From NCBI GenBank assembly GCA_019187105.1, contig JABAQM010000001.1:2758734-2822733 (forward strand): 64,000 bases of DNA, read 5' to 3'. Below the pieces are notes generated by a model. It worked only from the letters and a program-made list of their open reading frames with translations. It searched no databases and had not been told where the DNA came from. The DNA is from Fimbriimonadaceae bacterium. Its GTDB lineage: Bacteria > Armatimonadota > Fimbriimonadia > Fimbriimonadales > Fimbriimonadaceae. This document shows, piece by piece, positions 1-8,296 of the stretch. The stretch's first letter is position 1. Each line of letters starts with the position of its first letter. Position numbers and translations under genes: made by a program.

Positions 1-703
1 ATAGCAGGACCAACAACACGGTCAAGACAAGCCAAACGATGCCTTCCGGCCATTGGTCTCCGAAGCGTGGGCCTGCGACCGACTCTTCCACCCGTCCGCG
101 CACGCAATTCGCGAGTGTCTTCGGGCCAATCAAGCTATGGCCGAGCTGAATCTGGTCCAGGCCACGGAAGAACCAGTCCGCAACCACGTAACTACCTTCG
201 ACCTTCTCGACTCCAAGACCGAGCGAGGCCATCGATCCGGCAAGTTGGGCAGAAGAAAACAGCCTTACCGGTTTGGTCTCGAGATCTCTGGCACTTCGCC
301 GGGCGGCGGGGAGGATCGAGCTGTTGGTGACAATCAAGCCCTCTCGGATTCCCTCGCGGAGCATGTAGCCCCTCAACTCGTCGACAACTCTCCTTTGAAC
401 CGGGGTCTTCCAGTATCGTATCTGGACGGCAACGCGTGACCGGGGGTGATGGGGAGACCGTGCCAGAAAATCGGGCCCGCCGTGGGATCTCCGACCTCTC
501 GAACCAGATCTCTTCAACACAAGTACATTCCGGTAGCCCTTGGCACTAAGCCACAAGAAGACCAGCGTCCGGACCGACTGGAAGCTCATTGATTCCAGTC
601 GGCTTTGCAGCTGCGTGTATATTCCGCTGCTGCTGTTTCGCTTGCTGCCGCCGCTGTTGCTGCCGCGCCAGCTCCGTTCGATCCCATTGACCGGTCTCCT
701 CAT
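1..703 (-). CDS. Mrr-type restriction endonuclease-like protein with C-terminal membrane segment (partial, runs off left edge)
   Basis: The minus-strand frame is open from an ATG at 703 to base 1, at least 234 codons, and continues outside the window. The start has a strong AGGAGG four bases upstream and overlaps the stop of the HTH gene as ATGA. The central part reads VAVQIRYWKTPVQRRVVDEL and is followed by GLIVTNS, the layout of Mrr-like (PD-(D/E)xK) nucleases. The usual QxK of the active site appears here as QIR, so the catalytic lysine is an arginine or lies elsewhere. The last visible residues (EGIVWLVLTVLLVLL) form a membrane helix. Inference: a membrane-anchored DNA-cleaving protein co-transcribed with the regulator upstream. 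The domain call is good; activity is uncertain. Confidence 0.72.
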   Translation of the reverse strand, partial: MRRPVNGIERSWRGSNSGGSKRNSSSGIYTQLQSRLESMSFQSVRTLVFLWLSAKGYRNVLVLKRSGSRGRRSHGGPDFLARSPHHPRSRVAVQIRYWKTPVQRRVVDELRGYMLREGIREGLIVTNSSILPAARRSARDLETKPVRLFSSAQLAGSMASLGLGVEKVEGSYVVADWFFRGLDQIQLGHSLIGPKTLANCVRGRVEESVAGPRFGDQWPEGIVWLVLTVLLVLL

Positions 704-1182
704 CTCACCTCCTGTTCGCTTATGGTTTCAAGTTCGAAGTTGTCGCCGGTGCAGTGACCGCGCTCGATCCTCGGAAGACCTCGTCTAAGCTGGCGTCCAG
801 AGGAGAGGAAGGCTCCTGGGAGACAACCCCTGCAGCCGACGAGCGTGCAGACATACGGCGTCGGGTACGAGCCGTCTTCAGAGAAGACCTCTTTATCGTT
901 CAACGGGAAGCCGAGCTGTGATTCCAGACCCTTGACGACCCGGCTGGCAGTGCTGTATAGAGGATTAGACTTGCCGCGCAGCAGATGGCTGATCGTTGAC
1001 TTCGACATGCCGATATCGCGGGCAAGCGCGGAGGCGCCCATTGACCAATATCGGGGCAAGTGGATCATGATCGCCCGAACGCGATTGTGGTGTCTTTTTG
1101 TGTGTGTCGTCGCAGCGTCCGCGCTGCGGTTGGGATTAGGCATCTCTGACCGCAGCGTCGACCCTACGACGGAATCCGTCAA
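700..1182 (-). CDS. HTH (XRE-like) transcriptional regulator with C-terminal Cys cluster
   Basis: This 160-residue protein has a helix-turn-helix near residues 50-75 (ALARDIGMSKSTISHLLRGK), typical of XRE/phage-repressor-like DNA-binding proteins. The C-terminal half carries CTLVGCRGC, a cluster that might bind metal. Its stop codon overlaps the ATG of the Mrr-like nuclease (ATGA), so the two are translationally coupled. Inference: it represses or times expression of the nuclease. The N-terminal 35 residues are low in conserved features, so a shorter start is possible. Confidence 0.65.
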   Translation of the reverse strand: MTDSVVGSTLRSEMPNPNRSADAATTHTKRHHNRVRAIMIHLPRYWSMGASALARDIGMSKSTISHLLRGKSNPLYSTASRVVKGLESQLGFPLNDKEVFSEDGSYPTPYVCTLVGCRGCLPGAFLSSGRQLRRGLPRIERGHCTGDNFELETISEQEVR

Positions 1183-1325
1183 GCACAGTTGGGCTAGGAA
1201 AACAATGCTTGCGCGGTTCCCAGCGATTTGCTATCGTTCGCGCTTCCATTCCCGTCTCCGCAGCTAGATATGCACTGCGCGCAACTCCGCTCGACACGGG
1301 GTGCGGCACGTGAGACATCGGCTCC

Positions 1326-1619
1326 ATGGCAAGTTGTTATCGTTGTGGCCGACCTATCACTGGCACTGATTTAAGGCTGCGTCGACAGGTCTATGTTGGC
1401 GAGTCTTTCTGGGTGCTTTACGCCAAGCGCCGGCAGCGGAGTCACCGCCGGCACTACGGCATGCGGATCGTCTGTGCCGGGTGTGCGGCCAGGGTGGACT
1501 GGGGGCGAGGCGTCTACCGATCTCCCACGGCTCGGCTGAAGTGGTTTCTGATGATCATCGGGCTCCTGCTGTTGCTCCTTGCTGGACTGGCCGCTTCGGT
1601 TCGGAGCTTCTCACGTTGA
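1326..1619 (+). CDS. Small zinc-ribbon protein with C-terminal membrane helix
   Basis: The 97-residue product starts MASCYRCGRPI, has a second pair CAGC near residue 50 (together a CxxC...CxxC zinc ribbon) and ends with one hydrophobic helix (FLMIIGLLLLLLAGLAASV). It is basic between the two parts. I do not recognise a named family; a membrane-attached zinc-ribbon protein is as far as the sequence goes. It stands alone between the nuclease operon and ardC. Confidence 0.5.
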   Translation: MASCYRCGRPITGTDLRLRRQVYVGESFWVLYAKRRQRSHRRHYGMRIVCAGCAARVDWGRGVYRSPTARLKWFLMIIGLLLLLLAGLAASVRSFSR

Positions 1620-1749
1620 CCAGCGCCCGATCGCCGCCTGGGCTCACAGGCAGCCGGTTCTGTGCAATGAACGCGTGTTGCCTCTTTGATCGTGCTCTGG
1701 AAGCGTGGCAAGGACGGACTGCCCAAGTCGCAGCCCGAGGAGGTCTTCC

Positions 1750-2715
1750 TTGTCATCGCACCTTCAATTCTCAGTTCAGACCCGTCGAGCTCATGCTCGG
1801 CGCCTGAAGTCCGAGAAACGTTCGCCTTACGACATCGTCACCGAGCGGATCATCAAGGCACTTCAAACCGGCGTCGTTCCCTGGCGCAAGCCTTGGAGGG
1901 GCAGAGAACATCTGCCCTGCAACGCCGTCAGCAAGCGGCCTTACCACGGCATCAATCTTCTGCTTCTATCGCTCATGCCATACCTCGACCACCGCTGGCT
2001 AACGCTTCGCCAAGCTAACGAGCTCGGCGGCCGTGTTCGCCCAGGCGAACATTCGTCGATCGCTGTGTTTTGGAAACGACTGGAGGTCGAAAAGGAAGAC
2101 GAAAACGAGAAGCTGGAGAAGCGCTCGATTCCTCTGCTTCGCTATTACCCCGTCTTCAACGCCGAGCAATGCGTGGGGCTCAATCTGCCGGTCCTCGACG
2201 ACTGGCATGAAGAGCTCAAGGCGCGCAACGAGAAGGCGGAGAATGTCATCCAGCAGATGCCCAACGCGCCCAAGATTGTGGAGGGTGGATCGTTGGCGGC
2301 TTACTTTCCGCCACAAGACCTCGTTCGGGTTCCGAAGATCCAAGACTTTGAGTCTCCGGAAGCCTACTACTCGACTCTGTTTCACGAGCTCGGTCACTCG
2401 ACCGGCCATGAGACCCGCCTCAATCGCCCCGGCGTGACTGGCCAAGTCGTCTTTGGTTCCTGCGACTACAGCCGAGAGGAGCTGGTCGCCGAGCTGACGT
2501 CGGCCTTTGTCTGTGCTGAGGTCGGCATCGACAACTCGAACCTGCAGAACGCCGCCAGCTACATCCATGGCTGGCTGCACGCTCTTGAGGGAGATTCCCG
2601 AGCAGTCATTGCCGCCTCGGGCCAAGCCCAACGGGCTGCCAACTACATCCAAGGCAACACCGAGGAGGACCACTCTTCGGACTCAATCCGGGAACCAGAT
2701 GCGGTGAAGCCATGA
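1750..2715 (+). CDS. ardC: ArdC-like antirestriction protein (ssDNA-binding domain plus zinc metallopeptidase-type domain)
   Basis: The N-terminal part (YDIVTERIIKALQTGVVPWR, then HGIN) matches the ssDNA-binding domain of plasmid ArdC proteins. The C-terminal half has FHELGHSTGHETRL, a zincin HExxH motif, and EELVAELTSAF with the further Glu. ArdC proteins protect incoming mobile DNA from host restriction and coat ssDNA after conjugation. The frame is open from an ATG at 1705, but the region before YDIVTE is not family-like. An AGGAGG at 1738-1743 lies six bases before a TTG at 1750, so I chose that start. The gene overlaps the next small gene by four bases. Its presence supports a conjugative or otherwise transferred island. 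Confidence 0.85.
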   Translation: MSSHLQFSVQTRRAHARRLKSEKRSPYDIVTERIIKALQTGVVPWRKPWRGREHLPCNAVSKRPYHGINLLLLSLMPYLDHRWLTLRQANELGGRVRPGEHSSIAVFWKRLEVEKEDENEKLEKRSIPLLRYYPVFNAEQCVGLNLPVLDDWHEELKARNEKAENVIQQMPNAPKIVEGGSLAAYFPPQDLVRVPKIQDFESPEAYYSTLFHELGHSTGHETRLNRPGVTGQVVFGSCDYSREELVAELTSAFVCAEVGIDNSNLQNAASYIHGWLHALEGDSRAVIAASGQAQRAANYIQGNTEEDHSSDSIREPDAVKP

Positions 2716-2894
2716 CCTTCCAGAAGTGGATGCAGGAGGTTAACGAGATCTGCGTGAGCACCCACCTCATGTCGATCTACGATCTGCCGGACATGCCGTT
2801 CTACGACGCCTACGGGATCGGGCAGACGCCCGAGGAGTTCATGGCGGACATGATCCCAGACATCGACGCCTTAGCCGAGTTGGTTCTGAGCTAA
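2712..2894 (+). CDS. Small acidic protein co-transcribed with ardC
   Basis: Sixty residues, acidic and Met-rich (MTFQKWMQEVNEIC...DMIPDIDALAEL). The ATG overlaps the ardC stop (ATGA), so it is translationally coupled to ardC. It resembles the small uncharacterised proteins often found on conjugative elements; I cannot assign a function. A clear terminator follows. Confidence 0.6.
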   Translation: MTFQKWMQEVNEICVSTHLMSIYDLPDMPFYDAYGIGQTPEEFMADMIPDIDALAELVLS

Positions 2895-2917
2895 GACTCA
2901 AGTCGACTCTAACCTGA

Positions 2918-2943
2918 GCCTCTGTTTCACGCAGAGGCTTTTC
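2918..2943 (+). terminator. Rho-independent terminator after the ardC operon
   Basis: An 8-bp stem AGCCTCTG/CAGAGGCT with a seven-base loop is followed by TTT on the plus strand, 24 bases after the stop of the small gene. It closes the ardC transcription unit and faces the end of the opposing radical-SAM operon. Confidence 0.8.
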
Positions 2944-3000
2944 GTGATCAGCTAGCCCTCAAACAGAACGGTTGTGGAAGTACCACTTGCAGATCGCGAA

Positions 3001-4062
3001 CTACTCGCTTAGGCATCTATCTGGACAAAGGTTCATTTCCGGGAACAACGGACATCCCGAAAGGCATTCGCTCCGGGTCTGGCATGTAGAACAACCTGGA
3101 CCTCGATGTTGATCACGAATTCGTCGGAACCCATCCGCGTCGTTCCAAATCTGAAGTAATGTAGTGTCCTTCAGGGGAATCCCTGGGTATCCCGCCTCGA
3201 CCATAAACGAACAAGGGTAAACCTCCATTCGCTCGGAGAGAAACATCGAAAAGCGTCCAGCGTCGCATCCCTCTATTGACACCGCAGGGGCTCTGCCTAG
3301 CCTTGCAAGTCCGGTAATCGTACAAGTATCAAATCCAATCCGAAACGGAGCCGAACCCGATGTCGCTAGTACGAAGAACTCCTCAAGGCGTGGGCTACGG
3401 TTTAACAGCAAGTGCTTGCTGACCACTCTCCCAATCGGCTTGTAATTCAAGAAGACTACGGCATACACACGCTCTAGCCACAAAGGCGGATTCTTGATCC
3501 AATTGATCGCAGTACCCACCGAACGACTGCTCAAGAGATAATGCACGTTCACCTGGACACCATGATCAGCCAGTTGCCGTACTGCTTCAGCCGTCTCATG
3601 AAACGGCGCATAAGCGCTTACAGCTACTGCGCCGCAGTATGCTTTTGATGCTGACAGCACCCCGTCCGTCAATCCGCGTCCATTGGTCGTGTAGTTGGGC
3701 ACTATTCCAAAATCTTCACGCGTGAGCCTTAGAATTTCAACAAAGTCGGGGTGCTGATTCGGATTCCCGCCACCAAGCGCGACCTGAAAAACGTGCATAC
3801 CCTTGGCCTGCTCCATAAGATCTCGATAGTTGGACACGCTCATGTGCGTCCCGCTTTCATCGGAACTCCGATAGCAAAACGGACAGCCCTTGTCACACCA
3901 ATTGGTAATGGCAATGTCCATGAGTTCCGGACCGTGTGAAGACCAAAACGGTTCTTCGGCGCCCTTGTCCTCAATGCGGGCAAAAAAGCCAGTGTTGGGA
4001 TTAAAAATCGAAGTGTAGCGGTCTTCTTTGAACCGCTTGACGACGATGCCAGGGCTCACCAC
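3001..4062 (-). CDS. Radical SAM enzyme with SPASM domain, last gene of the SMEK-STAND operon
   Basis: This 353-residue protein has the radical-SAM cluster motif CDKGCPFC (C56, C60, C63; CX3CX2C), the following GGGNP motif near residue 98, and a C-terminal SPASM pattern C324-X2-C327-X5-C333-X3-C337 with further Cys at 346 and 350 and upstream Cys at 266 and 284. SPASM enzymes carry auxiliary Fe-S clusters and most often modify peptides or proteins, as in RiPP and quinohaem maturation. It overlaps the preceding gene by seven bases and is the fifth gene of a compact operon. Inference: it may modify the adjacent FVSNSSSTSF protein or another operon product. The class is certain; the substrate is unknown. 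Confidence 0.88.
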   Translation of the reverse strand: MVSPGIVVKRFKEDRYTSIFNPNTGFFARIEDKGAEEPFWSSHGPELMDIAITNWCDKGCPFCYRSSDESGTHMSVSNYRDLMEQAKGMHVFQVALGGGNPNQHPDFVEILRLTREDFGIVPNYTTNGRGLTDGVLSASKAYCGAVAVSAYAPFHETAEAVRQLADHGVQVNVHYLLSSRSVGTAINWIKNPPLWLERVYAVVFLNYKPIGRVVSKHLLLNRSPRLEEFFVLATSGSAPFRIGFDTCTITGLARLGRAPAVSIEGCDAGRFSMFLSERMEVYPCSFMVEAGYPGIPLKDTTLLQIWNDADGFRRIRDQHRGPGCSTCQTRSECLSGCPLFPEMNLCPDRCLSE

Positions 4063-4475
4063 GTAGCCTCCAGAGCGTTGATATAGAGACCCTCACCGCC
4101 CAATTCAAACGACTCGCAGCAAAAGAAAGACTCTACAGCATCTGCCTCGGAGCTCAGTTCGCCGTAAATCACGATATCTCCGTCTTTGTGCGCTTGTCGA
4201 ATTCGCTCCCTCATGCGATCGGTAACGTGCGCGTTTCGCCAGGAATTGACGGCAACATCGGGCTCGGGCGCGTCAGCTTGACCGAAGTCAATCCTCTCCC
4301 ATGTACTGTCGCGCATGGCTTCGAAGAGCTCAGTGAATACGGCACCCATCGCACTTTTAGCTCGAACACCCACTAGAGCAAGGAATCGCTCACGGGTCAT
4401 TTCACCCCTAGATACAATTAAAAAAGACGTCGATGAGCTATTTGAGACGAAGCCTGTTCGAATTCTCATAATCAC
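4056..4475 (-). CDS. Protein with conserved N-terminal FVSNSSSTSF motif, candidate radical-SAM substrate
   Basis: The 139-residue product begins MIMRIRTGFVSNSSSTSFLI. A GFVSNSSSxSF start recurs in uncharacterised bacterial and phage proteins, as far as I recall, but I know of no function for it. The rest is a mixed alpha/beta domain with an FFCCESFELGGEG segment near the C-terminus. It overlaps its upstream neighbour by four bases (ATGA) and the radical-SAM gene by seven. Placement directly before a SPASM enzyme makes it a candidate partner or substrate; this is inference. ATG codons at residues 1 and 3 are equally possible starts. Confidence 0.7.
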   Translation of the reverse strand: MIMRIRTGFVSNSSSTSFLIVSRGEMTRERFLALVGVRAKSAMGAVFTELFEAMRDSTWERIDFGQADAPEPDVAVNSWRNAHVTDRMRERIRQAHKDGDIVIYGELSSEADAVESFFCCESFELGGEGLYINALEATW

Positions 4476-4864
4476 TCTTCCCCTAGTAGCAACCTCAACC
4501 GATTCTCTCCGTCGTCACCATGAAGGAAATTCGCGTAAGGATAAGCAAGGCGCAGATATTCGTATTGGTCGTACACATCGTCCGCCTGCTGTATGAACTC
4601 GTCAGGCAATTCAAAGTTACGGTAAAGGTATTCATTAAATGAATCGTACTCAGGCTTGTAGTACATCTCGAACTCGCCCTTCAGGTCGATCGAGAGTTCA
4701 AATAGCTGTCTGTATATTCTGTCCGTGATAGTCGCGGCGTAGCCGCTTCCCTCAACGCCAGCAGACTCCAGAAAGGTATCAAAGTGCGGAATGCTATTCA
4801 GAAGCAGTACGTATCCATCGACGTAATGATCTCGATAGCTCTCATTTGGGATCGGTACGATCAT
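4472..4864 (-). CDS. Acidic, Tyr-rich 130-residue protein of unknown function in the SMEK-STAND operon
   Basis: The product is rich in Asp, Glu and Tyr (for example DVYDQYEYLRLAYPYANF) and has no signal peptide or membrane segment. It overlaps both neighbours by four bases (ATGA on each side), so it is almost certainly translated with them. I recognise no family. Its position between the STAND NTPase and the FVSNSSSTSF protein suggests an accessory or regulatory subunit. Confidence 0.65.
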   Translation of the reverse strand: MIVPIPNESYRDHYVDGYVLLLNSIPHFDTFLESAGVEGSGYAATITDRIYRQLFELSIDLKGEFEMYYKPEYDSFNEYLYRNFELPDEFIQQADDVYDQYEYLRLAYPYANFLHGDDGENRLRLLLGEE

Positions 4865-7764
4865 TTCTCATTCGCCCCTTCACTTAATCTTGCCTTTGCT
4901 ATTTCCAAGAAGCGCCGTGCCTCAAAGCCACGAGAACCTTCTACGGCTGAGTCGGCTGTCGCCTGTGGTGCAAGCCGATCAAATAGCCTCTGACACATAA
5001 CGTGCTTCGCTGCAAGCCGCCATAGGTACGTACGAGAGGCAGTAAGACCTTCTTCGATTCCCCTGAGCAGCACCCGCTGGCCAGCCTCCGGACTTGCCTG
5101 GTAAAGGTGGTCAAGTGCCTGATATGCAGGAGTGTCCATGTTCCCTGGATCTTCCATAGGCAAGAGCACCACCAGGAGCCTGCCAATAGTTGACACAGCG
5201 TTTGCATCGTTCTTCTGTTCAAATTCTTTAAGCAGGATCCCCAACAGTGTCCTGCAGCTTGCGGCGAGAGGAAACCCATCGTGCCACCCAAAGCACGACG
5301 TCACAACGTTGATCGGCCCGAGATCGAGCTCTTCAGTTACATCTAATAGAACGTCCAGGTTCAGGTGCGGATACACGTCTCGGTTCCACCGTCGGACTAA
5401 GATCATCGCTGCCGCATGTGCTCTTGCTTGTTTAGCGTGATCAAAGTCTTTACTTAGATTTAGATAGTCGACACGAGACTCATACGCCGCCAAAATCGCT
5501 TTCACAGCGGGCACATCGTCAGCCCTTTCGTCTGAGGGCGGCGAGTTGAATACTTCCGGAATAAATGCGTCTTGCAGGATACCAAGTGACTCACAATGCT
5601 GATAGAGCTTCTCGTTGCCGGGCGCTCGCGCCAAGTGGAATAGGAACCGAGTGATGCCTTCTGCTAAAGGCTCTGCCGACTGCCGAGCCTCCTTCGCAAG
5701 GCGATCAAACTCGTCCGGCGAGTTTTGAAAGACGTACGTTCCTAGTCGTTCGGCAAGCAGATAGTCGCGAAACTCGTCGAATGTGAAGGTGACAGTTTCC
5801 GTTAAGGATGGAAGGATTCCGGCCGTGGGTGAAAGGTCGCGCCGCAGAAGGATTTCTTCTCCCAAGAGGTAGTCCAGCACATCGAGATTGGCAGCAGACA
5901 TCTGGTCAATTGGTAGCTGGCTATACGTCCCCGACGTCAACATTCGATCAGCGATTTCGGCTAGAAGTTCACCTAAGCGACGCCGGGCTCGCTCAATCGG
6001 TTCTCCTGTGCTCTCATGAAAAAGTCGGGCAGCCTCGCAGAGCCGTTGCGAGAGATACTTACCAAACACTTCGCGGCGGTAGAGGCTTGGAATAAATCGA
6101 GTCTCGCTGTCGCCTCCATTTGGACTGTAGGCCTCGCAAAACAGACGGAGTAGAATTCGGTCGCGTTCCAGATCTTTCCTAACTTCGCCCGATACCCGAT
6201 ACGGAGCTATCTCGAAGTAGTCTAGGTGTTGTTCGACCATCTCCGAACGCATTTTGGCGTCGAATGAAGACTCAATCTCGTCCGTTCGGAAGAGCATGTC
6301 TTTCACTGGTGGACCAGCCAACACCGAAAATCGCGTGTCGAAGAATTCGGATCTGCAAGTTAGAAAGAACCGGACGAAGGGAAATGCAGCAGAATCGGCT
6401 ATAAGCCTATGAAGTTGTCCCGCGAACTGAGATATTCGATTGTGTTCGTTCAGGCCATCAATTACAATAACGAAGGGCTTTCCCTTGTGATGCGCATAGT
6501 CGTTTAGAAGAGTTAGAAGAGCATTTGCTGTTAGCTCGGATGTCCCGAAGAGGAGCCTTTCCAATACCGTGTGAAACGGGACGTCGCCCTGTTGAGAGGC
6601 ATAATGGCCGGTCAGGAACGCAGCGGTGACACCGTGCCCCTGCAGTGTGCGGCTGACTACGTCGCAGGTGAACATCGTCTTTCCCTGCCCGGCATGGGTT
6701 GTGAAGACGAGTACGCGAGCCGTAATGCACGTTAGGGCATCAATGATCTCGGCAAGTTTGGTCCTTAGACGCCAGCTGCGATTGTATAGCTGGTATTTCA
6801 CCTCCTCGTAATAAAAGAGACGGTCTTGCGGTATGCGCTTCTCAAGCGACTTGGCCTTGTCGTAGACCCCGCCGTGAACGGCCTCAACCAGGCTTTGAAG
6901 TTTTTCCAGACTTGCCTTCAAGTCAACGGCCGCTCGAATGACGTCTTCGTACGAAGCACTCGCACGAAGAGCGGCACTCTCGGGAAGGGTCAGGGTCCCT
7001 ATTCCTGCGAGTGCGAGCTCCTTGGCATAGACCTCAAAATCCAATTGGTCAAGCTGATCGAGCGTCCAGCCGAGAAACAGAACAGGATGCACAAAGCAGC
7101 GAGCCAAGTCTTTTGCGCCCTTTGCTTCGATGTAGAGATCTGGAATGTACTTCCCGATATCTTGCATATAACGAAGTTGGTTGGCGGTCAGAACGGCCGC
7201 GCATCCGGCAACGTCTCGGTATTGGTGCCCGAAGACACTCGAATCGAGCAAGGAAGCGACCGTTGACAGTGCTTCGTCGGACAGCGGCCTAATGAGCTTC
7301 AAGAGCGACGGTACGCCTTCAACTACGTCCTCGTTGGGGTCGAACTCAAGACCGGTCGGCGTAGCCGCCAGCCAACTTTCCCTTGTACTCTTATCCCTCT
7401 TGGTGACTGTGGGTGAAAGCAACAGAAACTTCAGATGGGCTAACGTCTCGGACCATTGGCCAGCGAGAGCACCATCCAACGTCGATTTGACTTTGCCTGC
7501 GGATGTGTCGGAGGTGATTTGAATGCCAAGTTGCTTCGCCGAGGAATACAGGTCGATGGTGTCACTGTTCGGAGCTGCTTTGTTGGTGGAAGCGAGGTCC
7601 GGTGCCTCAAAGATCATGGCGAGAATCGGGCAGAGAATGTCTTCCGCAATGACGTTGAGGCTTGTCAGTCCGGCCAAATTGCCGCTTTGGATTTCGTAGG
7701 ACAAGACACCAAGACAGCGCCCAATCACCTCGATTCTCTGCTGTCTTGATGAGGTCCTTCCCAT
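4861..7764 (-). CDS. SMEK-domain / STAND P-loop NTPase fusion, putative antiphage sensor-effector
   Basis: This is a protein of about 967 residues. Residues 1-120 match the SMEK domain pattern (SRQQRIEVIGRCLGVLSYE; NVIAEDILCP; IDLYSSAKQLGIQITS), whose E...D...Q spacing resembles PD-(D/E)xK nucleases. A P-loop THAGQGKT lies near residue 360 and a Walker B VIVIDGLNE near 435, followed by a long helical C-terminal region, as in STAND (NACHT/AAA) defence NTPases that couple a sensor to an N-terminal effector. The frame extends upstream to 7836, but that overlaps the previous gene by 56 bases; the ATG at 7764 has GGAG six bases before it and starts just before the SMEK motif. Known: STAND proteins with nuclease effectors act in antiphage immunity (Avs-type). 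Inferred: this one does too. Confidence 0.83.
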   Translation of the reverse strand: MGRTSSRQQRIEVIGRCLGVLSYEIQSGNLAGLTSLNVIAEDILCPILAMIFEAPDLASTNKAAPNSDTIDLYSSAKQLGIQITSDTSAGKVKSTLDGALAGQWSETLAHLKFLLLSPTVTKRDKSTRESWLAATPTGLEFDPNEDVVEGVPSLLKLIRPLSDEALSTVASLLDSSVFGHQYRDVAGCAAVLTANQLRYMQDIGKYIPDLYIEAKGAKDLARCFVHPVLFLGWTLDQLDQLDFEVYAKELALAGIGTLTLPESAALRASASYEDVIRAAVDLKASLEKLQSLVEAVHGGVYDKAKSLEKRIPQDRLFYYEEVKYQLYNRSWRLRTKLAEIIDALTCITARVLVFTTHAGQGKTMFTCDVVSRTLQGHGVTAAFLTGHYASQQGDVPFHTVLERLLFGTSELTANALLTLLNDYAHHKGKPFVIVIDGLNEHNRISQFAGQLHRLIADSAAFPFVRFFLTCRSEFFDTRFSVLAGPPVKDMLFRTDEIESSFDAKMRSEMVEQHLDYFEIAPYRVSGEVRKDLERDRILLRLFCEAYSPNGGDSETRFIPSLYRREVFGKYLSQRLCEAARLFHESTGEPIERARRRLGELLAEIADRMLTSGTYSQLPIDQMSAANLDVLDYLLGEEILLRRDLSPTAGILPSLTETVTFTFDEFRDYLLAERLGTYVFQNSPDEFDRLAKEARQSAEPLAEGITRFLFHLARAPGNEKLYQHCESLGILQDAFIPEVFNSPPSDERADDVPAVKAILAAYESRVDYLNLSKDFDHAKQARAHAAAMILVRRWNRDVYPHLNLDVLLDVTEELDLGPINVVTSCFGWHDGFPLAASCRTLLGILLKEFEQKNDANAVSTIGRLLVVLLPMEDPGNMDTPAYQALDHLYQASPEAGQRVLLRGIEEGLTASRTYLWRLAAKHVMCQRLFDRLAPQATADSAVEGSRGFEARRFLEIAKARLSEGANEK

Positions 7765-7780
7765 AGCCTGCTCCGAATTG

Positions 7781-8149
7781 TCACGCCTCAACCGCAGAGC
7801 CCAGCTCGTTGCTAATGACCGCAAGTAGGAATCCAAGGCAGATATTCAGCGGGAGATTGGTCGCCCCAGCGTACTTTAGCCCGCGAACTTCGAATAGCTC
7901 ACGGACCTGATCATCGATGCTGGCCGTAGCCTCTTCTTTAAGGATTTCCGCCGGTCGAGAAGGATCGCACCGGTTCAGCAGCTCAGTAAACTTCCCTTGG
8001 CTGATAGCACTCGTGACGGTCTCAACCGACAAGTCTTGATAAGCGTCGTTTCCGTCGATCGCAGAATTCAGGTTCCATGCCAAGAAGGCAGCGGCCTTGA
8101 TGATGTCGGTCGATGTCGTAGCCATGCGCGTAGCCAACAGTCTACTCAT
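7781..8149 (-). CDS. Small 122-residue protein opening the SMEK-STAND operon
   Basis: A mostly helical product with no recognised domain (MSRLLATRMATTSTDIIKAA...). GGAGAG lies five bases upstream of the ATG. It ends 16 bases before the SMEK-STAND start and is the first gene of the operon 8149 to 3001. A hydrophobic stretch near the C-terminus (LNICLGFLLAVISNEL) could be buried or membrane-touching. Possible roles are cofactor or antitoxin-like regulator; nothing in the sequence decides. Confidence 0.65.
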   Translation of the reverse strand: MSRLLATRMATTSTDIIKAAAFLAWNLNSAIDGNDAYQDLSVETVTSAISQGKFTELLNRCDPSRPAEILKEEATASIDDQVRELFEVRGLKYAGATNLPLNICLGFLLAVISNELGSAVEA

Positions 8150-8271
8150 CCGACTCTCCGATTCGGTTAGTCATTGGCTGGCGCGTCTAACTTAAAGCGG
8201 TTCGGAAGCCGTTTCAGCCCGAATTGATCACACCAGAGACGTCGCTGAAGGATAAGGCTTCGGCAAGCAGG

Positions 8272-8291
8272 AGCCCCTCTGTCGAGGGGCT
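8272..8291. terminator. Hairpin, probable terminator between the DprA-like gene and the SMEK operon
   Basis: AGCCCCTC and GAGGGGCT form a perfect 8-bp stem with a TGTC loop six bases beyond the stop of the DprA-like gene. There is no strong U-run on the minus strand. It suggests that the DprA-like gene is a separate transcription unit from the SMEK-STAND operon. Confidence 0.5.
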
Positions 8292-8296
8292 TATGG

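Noticed and set aside
53-439. Plus-strand open frame of 128 codons at the left edge
   Set aside because: The minus strand of the same bases encodes the Mrr-like nuclease with a good start and ribosome-binding site.
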